A DNA stretch of 64,000 nt from Sergeia podlipaevii (Eukaryota > Euglenozoa > Kinetoplastea > Trypanosomatida > Trypanosomatidae). Location of the stretch: positions 62,001 to 126,000 of the forward strand of contig JASANZ010002262.1 in the NCBI GenBank assembly GCA_030849805.1, written 5' to 3'. A program made the position numbers and the translations under genes. The notes below the pieces were generated by a model that saw only the letters and a program-made list of their open reading frames with translations, was not told where the DNA came from and made no database searches. Within the stretch, counting starts at the first letter, position 1. Every line of letters begins with the position of its first letter. Shown here piece after piece: positions 57,279 to 64,000 of this stretch.

Positions 57279-60137
57279 AACACGAAGGCGAAGAGGGGGG
57301 GCAAAGAAATAGATGAGGTAGGAGAGGAGCAACTACAGCAAAAGCAAGACAAAGAAGTGTGCAAGGCGGATGGGAAGAAAACAAGTGGAACAAAGTTTCA
57401 AAGGAAGGTGGGGAGTCAGAATGCTTAGATATTGCTAGGAAAAAAAAATGAAGAAGAGAGAAGGTCCAAGCACTGTGAGGACAAAACCCCTCTGGATAGA
57501 TTTTTTTCTTTTAGAAAAAGCGTTTGTGAGAAAAGGAAAGGAAGAAGGCAAGGAAAATATTATATATATTCATAACAGTGACGACGATGGTCGTTGCATG
57601 TCTTCTCCGAGTAGCTTCACAATTACGATTCTTTTTATCTCATGGCTAAGCATACATACACACGTACACTCCTATATCTGTCCTACGCACGTATCTATAC
57701 ATACATTTATGCATATATGTTCTTTTTCATTTTTATCTATCTTTATATACAGTTGTTGGAAGGTACATGAAGAGTGCAGAGTGGGGGGGGGGGAGACGTT
57801 ACGGAACTGTGGGAAAGACACTTCATTACAATTGAAGGCTCATACAGACAGTCATGTGTGAAGCCGCGCTGAACGCCTACGTGTATAGGCGATTGCATGC
57901 AGGTGCGCCACAAAGGGAGAGAAAAGCATTAACTACTTCTAGAGAGCTTTCCTCTTTTTTTTTTTTTTGAGCTGTATGTTCTTCTTGTCATTGCTGTGTC
58001 GAAAGATAGAAGGAAGGGAGAGAGAGAAAAAAAAAGAAACACTATTCGTACCTGATCACGTAGTTGTTCTTCTGTCGGCGTCTTTCCTTTGTTAGTTGTT
58101 GCGTCCCCCACGCATTTTTTTTTTCTTCGTTATCTTTGCATGTTTTATTGGGAGGGGAGGGGAGGGGAGGGAGAAGCGATTTTTCCTCTGTCGTTTTGAA
58201 GCTATCTCTGTGAAGACATGACTTCATAGTAACGAGAAAAGGATCAGGTATATATAGTATTAAGCTACAGCCGCTTTAAGAAAAATGTCATTTATATGAT
58301 TATATATAATGTGTGTATGAGTGAGTCAGTGAGTGAGTGAGAAAGTAGCCGATAGAAATAAAAAATGAGATATACATACAAAGAGAGAGAGAGAGAGAGA
58401 GGATTGCATTAGCAAAATGCGATGGCTATCACCGCCGCAAGGCATAAATACACTCATATATATATATATAGATATGCAGCCTAATACTTGCACGCATAGT
58501 GTAGCTTTTTTTTTGTTTTTTTTTCTCTTCTTCCCCTTTTTTCTTTTGTTTGTGCGTTGTTACTGCTCTTACTTTTCCCTTGATACTTGCACGTGATTTT
58601 TTTTCTTTGTTGTTGTTGTTCGTGTGAGTTTTTGTTCTTTGGCTTTGCTTTCTTTTGTTTTGCTACGATGTTTTTGTGAGTTTTCCTTTACGTTGGACAG
58701 TATTATGGATAAGTGGCGGTCATCTTAATGCTCTTACCGTTGTTGTTGATGTTGTACTTTTTTTTTTCCAGTCATCTGAGCGTAAGAGGTTTTATCACAG
58801 CCGTACGCAGGAGGGAGAGAAGGACTTGAGGGCGTGGGAAAAGTCACAGAGGAACATTATGTGTCCCTTTCTCTCTATTTTTTTTTCCCCTCCTTCCTCT
58901 CCTTCCGACGATACCTATTTAATGACGTGCTTCTGCTGCTTTTGCGAGAGGACCATAAAAGCTGGCTGCCCTCTATGTTTTTGTTATTTAAGGCGTTGTG
59001 AGTGAGTTGCTTCGCCGTTCTCCTCTCTGTATAAGAAGACGTGCAGATGTGTATGTTTCTCCTTCACTCTCGCTGCGGGATTAGCAATGACGATGTGATG
59101 GTCAAACATACTTGTTGCTCCTCAGGAATCTTTCCCCCCTGACCACACATTAACCGCGCTCTAGCTCACACTTTCTACACAAGCTGCATTTTGTTGTTGT
59201 TGTTGTTGTTGTTCTGTTTCTCTGCATATATGGCGCAAGTTGTGCATTTTTTTTTATTTTTCTTATATATTACTTTATCTGTTAACGCTGATGATGCTGT
59301 TGTTATTTATGCTACTGCGCAAATGTTTGTGCAATGTTTTTCTGTTTTTTTTCCCCCCTTTTGTGTGTGTGTGTGTATATATGCAGAAAGGCGCTAGAAT
59401 GTCTTTGTTTGTTTATTCCCTATGAAACCTTTTGAGAGCAATGAAGAAGTACGGTGCTTACGTTTGAAGCACCAGCACAAAAAAAAGTGGCGACGTCAAC
59501 TATTTAGCTGTTTCATATATATAATGAATAAAAGAGCCGAATAAACAGTTTGCAAATGTTTTGTTTAGTACCTTTTTTTCTTTCCTTCAGCATCGCGAAG
59601 AACATCTGTGTGTGTGTGTGTGTCTATATGCATATGTGTGCATAATCTATTGCATTTTCCCCCCCCCCCCCCTCCGTCTGTTCTATACTCTCTGATTATG
59701 CTTTATTGTGCCCCTTGCGTTTCTTTTCCCTCTTACCTGCTTTTTTTGTTGTTGTTTCTTTCATTTTGTGCGTTTCTTTAAACATCTATGGCTGAAGGAA
59801 AAGCAGTAGCCTACTTAGCTCCCCACATTTTCTTTTTCTTTTACGAACTAGCTACGACACAATTATTATTATTATTATTTTCTTTTACGCAAGCGTCATC
59901 GCACACATTTCATAGCTTAGATTTCTTATCTTTTTTTTCTCTTCCCTCTTTTTCAAGTTCTATATACCAGAAAAAGAGAATAGTGAGGAAAACAACATTA
60001 TCATCATTTGCTATTTGTTAACGCTTTTATTACGGATAGCTTTACACCCTCCTCCCAGAACTTTTCTCCCATTTTGTTTATTTTCAATTATTTTTTTCCC
60101 ACATCCGAGAGGAAGGAATAAAAATAAGAAGACAACA
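57279..60137. other. Intergenic region, 2.9 kb, no CDS
   Basis: Purine-rich at the start (57279-57450), then mixed spacer. Contains G11 at 57783-57793, (AG)10 at 58382-58401, (GTT)7 at 59193-59213 and C14 at 59659-59672. A segment at about 59040-59175 is of normal composition with weak C/D-box-like strings. The frame 57448-57861 (137 codons) has no domain. The acceptor near 60108-60109 precedes the ZC3H31-like gene. Confidence 0.5.
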
Positions 60138-61129
60138 ATGAGCAAGCCACAGAACAGCAATAACAATAACAACAACAACAACGGGCGCACCTCCCCCAAT
60201 AACAACGGTCGCAGTAGCGCTGGGAGCCGAGGTTATGGCCGCCGCTCTCCTAAGGCATACTACGAGCGCACCACAACTGTTCGCCTTGTGCAGCCCTCCA
60301 CAGGGCGCGCTGTGTGCACCAAACTAAACCGCGTGCAGCGCACCAAGGCTAAGGTTGACAACGGCATGTGCCTGTGCGAAAACTTCATCAAAGGACACTG
60401 CGATTACGGCAACACATGCCCTGTTGCTCACGTTCCCAAGCAGTACCTGTGGGAGTATTTGGTGCCTGTTGTCAACCGCGAGAACTACACCTACGAGGAG
60501 GGATTCAACATTCGCTGCTACACTCCTGACATGGGTACGTACTACGAGATTCCGAGTGACTGGGTCTTCGTTACTCGTGGCAGCGAGCGCTACGTGGAAC
60601 TGTTCAACGACAACGGTGATAACTTCAAGGAGAAGTGCAAGCTCTGCCAGAACCTTCAGCTCACCGGCACCTGCGACAAGGGCGTGGACTGCGAAGATGT
60701 CCACTGTATCACGGCGGATTTGTCTCAATTTCCTTGCATTCACACACACATTGCCACCGCGGAGGCAATGCAGCAGTACGAGCGCCTGCCCAGCTCGGTA
60801 ACAGTCCGCGTGTATCAGCCGAATAGTGGTGACGCCGGACAGGACTTCCCTGGTGATGACGTGCTGCGCACCGCTGGTGCGACACAGTATGAGGAGGCGT
60901 ATGTAAAGGAGGGAGGTGTGCCATGCATTAAGATGCAGCATTGCGCACACTTCCAGAACAAGAAGCTCTGCCGTCTTGGCGATGGCTGTCGCTTCTTGCA
61001 TGTCGTCTCAGTCGCGCTTGCCACGCCTATGCAGGAAGATCAAGATGAGGGGTCCGCGCGTAGCACACCGATCCCCACTAACGAAGGCAAGGCGGTTCCT
61101 GCACTCCCCACCACTGCGCCAGTCCAGCA

Positions 61130-61161
<32 letters not shown>

Positions 61162-61610
61162 CGCGCGCCATGAAGAACATGGCTGCCAACATGATCGCTG
61201 GCATGATGCTCAACAATAGTAACAATAGTGGCAGCGGATACCACCCGGTAGGGATGGAAGGCGTATCCGTCGTAAGCAAAGTCGCCGCCCAGACCCCGAT
61301 GGATCAGCAGTGGAACAGTGGCAACCACAACGCTGGTAGTAGCCCCGCGGGCAACTTGCAGATGCAGCTGAACCCGTCTAGTATCTCAGCTAGCAATAGC
61401 ACTATCCGCCTCAGTCCAGTACTGACAAACGTACCTTCTGGCCGCATCTCCCCGAACAGTGTACGCATCAACGTCAATGACCCCAACGTGCTCGCTAGAG
61501 CAGATGTGATTCACTGCGGTCAGACACAGACTGAGCTGGGTAAAGGACGCATTTCCCCTACTCGTCGCAACAACCCCTACGCGCTGTCCCCGTCGGACAA
61601 GAAGCTCTAG
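60138..61610 (+). CDS. Triple CCCH zinc-finger RNA-binding protein (ZC3H31-like)
   Basis: A 490-residue protein with three C3H1 fingers. Finger 1: C80-x7-C88-x5-C94-x3-H98 (CLCENFIKGHC...CPVAH). Finger 2: CQNLQLTGTC-x5-C-x3-H (about 180-200). Finger 3: CAHFQNKKLC-x5-C-x3-H (about 272-292), C-x8-C-x5-C-x3-H. All ligands are present. Around the fingers are the conserved blocks VRLVQPSTGRAVCTKLN and YYEIPSDWVFVTRGSERYVELF. An Asn-rich N-terminus (N8 at 8-15), a Gln-12 run encoded at 61125-61160 and an Asn/Ser/Met-rich tail are low-complexity. Fingers of this kind bind AU-rich RNA and control stability or translation. By position after ERK8, and size, ZC3H31 is the best match; ZC3H32 is an alternative. 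The start is the ATG at 60138, since the longer frame starts with TTG. Confidence 0.9.
61125..61160 (+). repeat. CAG repeat encoding Gln12
   Basis: Twelve glutamine codons (eleven CAG, one CAA) inside the ZC3H31-like gene, a probable length-variable site. Confidence 0.9.
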
Positions 61611-64000
61611 TCGATTCAGAACCAATCTTTGCTTCTTTGCATTTCCCTCCTCTTCTTTGTGGATACTTTGTTGCTTTCTTGCCTCTCTTTTACCCCAGAA
61701 AGTATCGTGATTTCTGTATATGTTTATTCCTCCTGTTTTTCTCCCCCCCTCTCTTGTTTTGGCTTTGTTATTGTTTTTTTTTCCTTTGTTTTACATTATT
61801 CATAATTACCTTTCCGCCTTCTATCTTTTCCTTCATAGCGCCACCACCACCACGTCCTTTTTTTTCTTACCACAATTGCGTGTGCGTGCCCACCTGATGA
61901 ACTACATGGAAGTTGCGGGAGAAAATGAAGGATGAGGTGGGTAAGGAGGGACGAGGAATATGATATCGGTCACAAAGGTCACTCTCTAATCATGTGGTTA
62001 TACAGCATTTTCTTTTTTAAAAAAAAAATGAGGAGAGAAACAAAGTAAAGACAACGCTTTTAGGATGAATAGGGACGGATGAGGATTTCTTATATTGAAA
62101 GAAGAAAAAGGAGAAAAAAAAAACGGAGGAGGAGGAGGGGGGTGAAGAGGAGCAGAAGAGGGGAAGTAGAAAAAAGGGGGAAAATGTAGCCGCACATACA
62201 TGCACGCGCGCACACAAGCCCTATCGAATCATGTACCACGTAGCACGCGTTGCTGACACTATCATGATGAGTTTAATGAGTAATATATATATATATATAT
62301 ATATTATTTATTTATTTGTGGATTTAAGTATTGTCACTATTCAAACGTCTATAAACTTGTTCTTTTATCTGTTTTTCTTTTTTTTATTATTATTCCCTAC
62401 GCACTGGCTTTAGCACGGAGGATGCGTATTTAATTGTCTCTTTTTTTTTTGTGTTGTTGTTGTTGTTTTGGTTGCTACTGTTGCCGCTGCGGTACTCAAG
62501 CTATCTGCTTCCTTTTTTTTGTATCCTGTTTGTTTGTTTGTTTGTTTTGTGAGTGAGTGAGCGTGTCACCTTGAAACATTTTTTTTTCCAACTACACTTC
62601 TCATTTTTTTTATAAAGAAAATGAAAATAATAATCTGTTTGCTGCACCTGCATAACAGGAAGAAGAAAAAAAGGGGATGGTACAGTGCAGAGAGGAAGAA
62701 GAGGTGAGAGAGCACATTGAATGCGTATTTTTCTTTTTCTTCCTGCTTTGATGCGTACACTCACATACAAGAGTGTGTCTGTGGTGGAGTGGCAAGTTTT
62801 TTTTTTTATTCCTTTTTTTGTTTGTTTTTTGATCTTTGAATTTTATCTTTTGTTTTGTTGTTATTATCTTCTCAATTACCTTTTTTTTTTTTTTACTTTT
62901 GCGCGATTTAAGATCAATACAGTTTCGCGCGCAGTCTTTCTTCTTCTACGCACTTGTCTTCTTGTTCACCTCCTCCTTTTCCATTTGCCGCAGTTGCGCT
63001 TGGTATTTTTCCTTTTTTTCCCCCTTTTGTTATTAATGCAGCGACCTTCCTCCTTTGCCATTTGCTCTGCATACGCTTTTTTTGCTCTTCCGCCTCTCTG
63101 AGAAAAAAAAGACACAAAAAAAAAAGAAGAAAAAAGAAAAAGAAAAGAAAGGAGAGAAAAGAGCTAAGAGGGAGATACTGTTCACTTTGAATGGTACTGA
63201 GATGCGTTCCTCTGTTGGAAATTGTGTATACATGAAAAGGAGAGAAATGGAGAAGAGAGAGAGAGAGAGAGACAGAGGCGTGCGTGAGGAATCCCAATGT
63301 TGTAATACGGGACAAACATGCATGCGTTGAAGCTTTTACATTTCTTCACTTCGTTTTTATTATTGATTTCACACTTCCAAAAAAAAAAGAAAATAAGAAG
63401 AACAGTGAGAAAAAAATATTGGTGAATGCAATAGCGAGTAGAGAATCGAAAAAAAAAAGATACTAACTAAAGTGGTGAAAGGGGTGGCGCCGGTTGAGTA
63501 CGCGAACGAACTGGTGAAAGTAAAAGAGAAGAGAACGGTATCTTCATAAAAACCAATGTAGCCCATGTATGGGCAACGACTGCTAGTAGTATGGGGAGCT
63601 GTGGAAAGGGAAACATTGCAAGAACAAGGAGAGAATTCTAGTAGTAGTAGTGGTGCTTTGAAAAAAGAATCTTTGTATTATTCAGTAATTTTTGTTTTTG
63701 ATTCACATTTTGAAATGCGTTTTTTTTCCCTTTTCCTCTTTTTATTCGTAACACACGGCTTTTTCCTTTCCGCGTGATCTTTTCACCTCACCCTCTCCTC
63801 CCCTGAAGTTCATTTTACATGTGTGTGTGTGTGTGCGTGTGCGTGGGAAGACGAGCCTGATCACATGATCGCTGCCTCTTGGATGCAATTGTTTTCTGCT
63901 CACCGCATCCAGCACCTTCCTCCTCTTTTTACTACGCATATGCGTACCTGTACTTCAGTAGTGCTTGTGTGTATTATTTTTATTTTAAAAAATATGCGCA
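61611..64000. other. Right-end intergenic DNA, no CDS
   Basis: T-rich 3' flank, then a polypurine block at 62097-62184, (AT)12 at 62283-62306, long T-tracts near 62885-62900, purine-rich DNA at 63100-63170, and GA repeats at 63254-63272. No reading frame has a recognisable domain. Confidence 0.5.
62097..62184 (+). repeat. Long polypurine block
   Basis: 88 nt of A/G with only four pyrimidines (62124, 62143, 62153, 62167). On the minus strand this is a long polypyrimidine tract. Confidence 0.7.

Noticed and set aside
57448..57861. 137-codon plus-strand frame after ERK8
   Set aside because: ATG-initiated but composed of low-complexity and His/Ser/Ile repeat translation; best read as ERK8 3' UTR.
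59060..59130. C/D-box snoRNA-like strings (GTGATGG ... CTGA)
   Set aside because: C box is imperfect, no clear D' or C' boxes, and the terminal stem would overlap the C box.
60324..61001. 225-codon minus-strand frame inside the CCCH gene
   Set aside because: Antisense shadow of a gene with three intact zinc fingers.
1..64000. tRNA genes
   Set aside because: Scanned by eye for GGTTCGA-type T-loops in spacers; none had a plausible cloverleaf. A tRNAscan-type search would be decisive.
1..64000. Retroposons (ingi, SLACS, SIDER-like) or DNA transposons
   Set aside because: No reverse transcriptase, endonuclease or transposase motif and no long terminal or direct repeats were seen.

Overview
The window is nuclear DNA of a trypanosomatid (kinetoplastid) flagellate. 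None of the 27 genes recognised shows an intron. The genes are in two long same-strand runs typical of polycistronic transcription units. Most start codons are preceded by a long T/C tract followed by an AG, as expected for spliced-leader trans-splicing. The gene content is kinetoplastid: a CRK3-type cyclin-dependent kinase, an ERK8-type MAP kinase, two OB-fold proteins resembling RNA-editing complex subunits, a PIG-U/TTA2-like GPI-transamidase subunit, a compact eIF4E and CCCH zinc-finger proteins. Intergenic DNA is AT-rich, with long homopolymers and microsatellites, and coding sequence is only moderately GC-rich. This argues against Leishmania, but I cannot name a genus.

Left arm (606-11683, minus strand): TPR/J-domain co-chaperone, a 789-residue protein with two complete mitochondrial-carrier domains, a GAF-like/coiled-coil protein, a PP2C phosphatase and an SmD3-like protein. 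A 744-bp divergent strand-switch region (11684-12427) containing C18 and C12 tracts separates this from the right arm and is the obvious candidate transcription start region.

Right arm (12428-61610, plus strand), in order: small membrane protein, ubiquilin/DSK2, CRK3, coiled-coil protein, mitochondrial EF-G, acylation-motif WD40 protein, CAP-Gly/Sec14 fusion, eIF4E, diverged ubiquitin-like/eS31 fusion, C-terminal J-protein, ATP synthase epsilon, DUF3592-like protein, RNase H2A, PIG-U-like protein, Cys-rich membrane protein, SLC35F6-like transporter, a large low-complexity protein, two OB-fold proteins (KREPA4/KREPA6 candidates), CFAP410, ERK8 and a triple-CCCH RNA-binding protein. As in other kinetoplastids, neighbours are not functionally grouped, apart from the adjacent OB-fold pair. 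As I recall, CRK3, mtEF-G, EIF4E5, TTA2, KREPA4, KREPA6 and ERK8 also lie near one another on T. brucei chromosome 10. That recollection supports several assignments but needs checking.

The most interesting items are the double mitochondrial carrier, the degenerate ubiquitin-like leader of eS31, the CAP-Gly/Sec14 fusion, the divergent strand-switch region with its compositional gradient, and several GC-richer or hairpin-bearing segments in intergenic DNA (3.25-3.43, 41.5-43.4 and 46.66-46.77 kb). I saw no tRNA, rRNA, CRISPR array, transposon or other mobile element.
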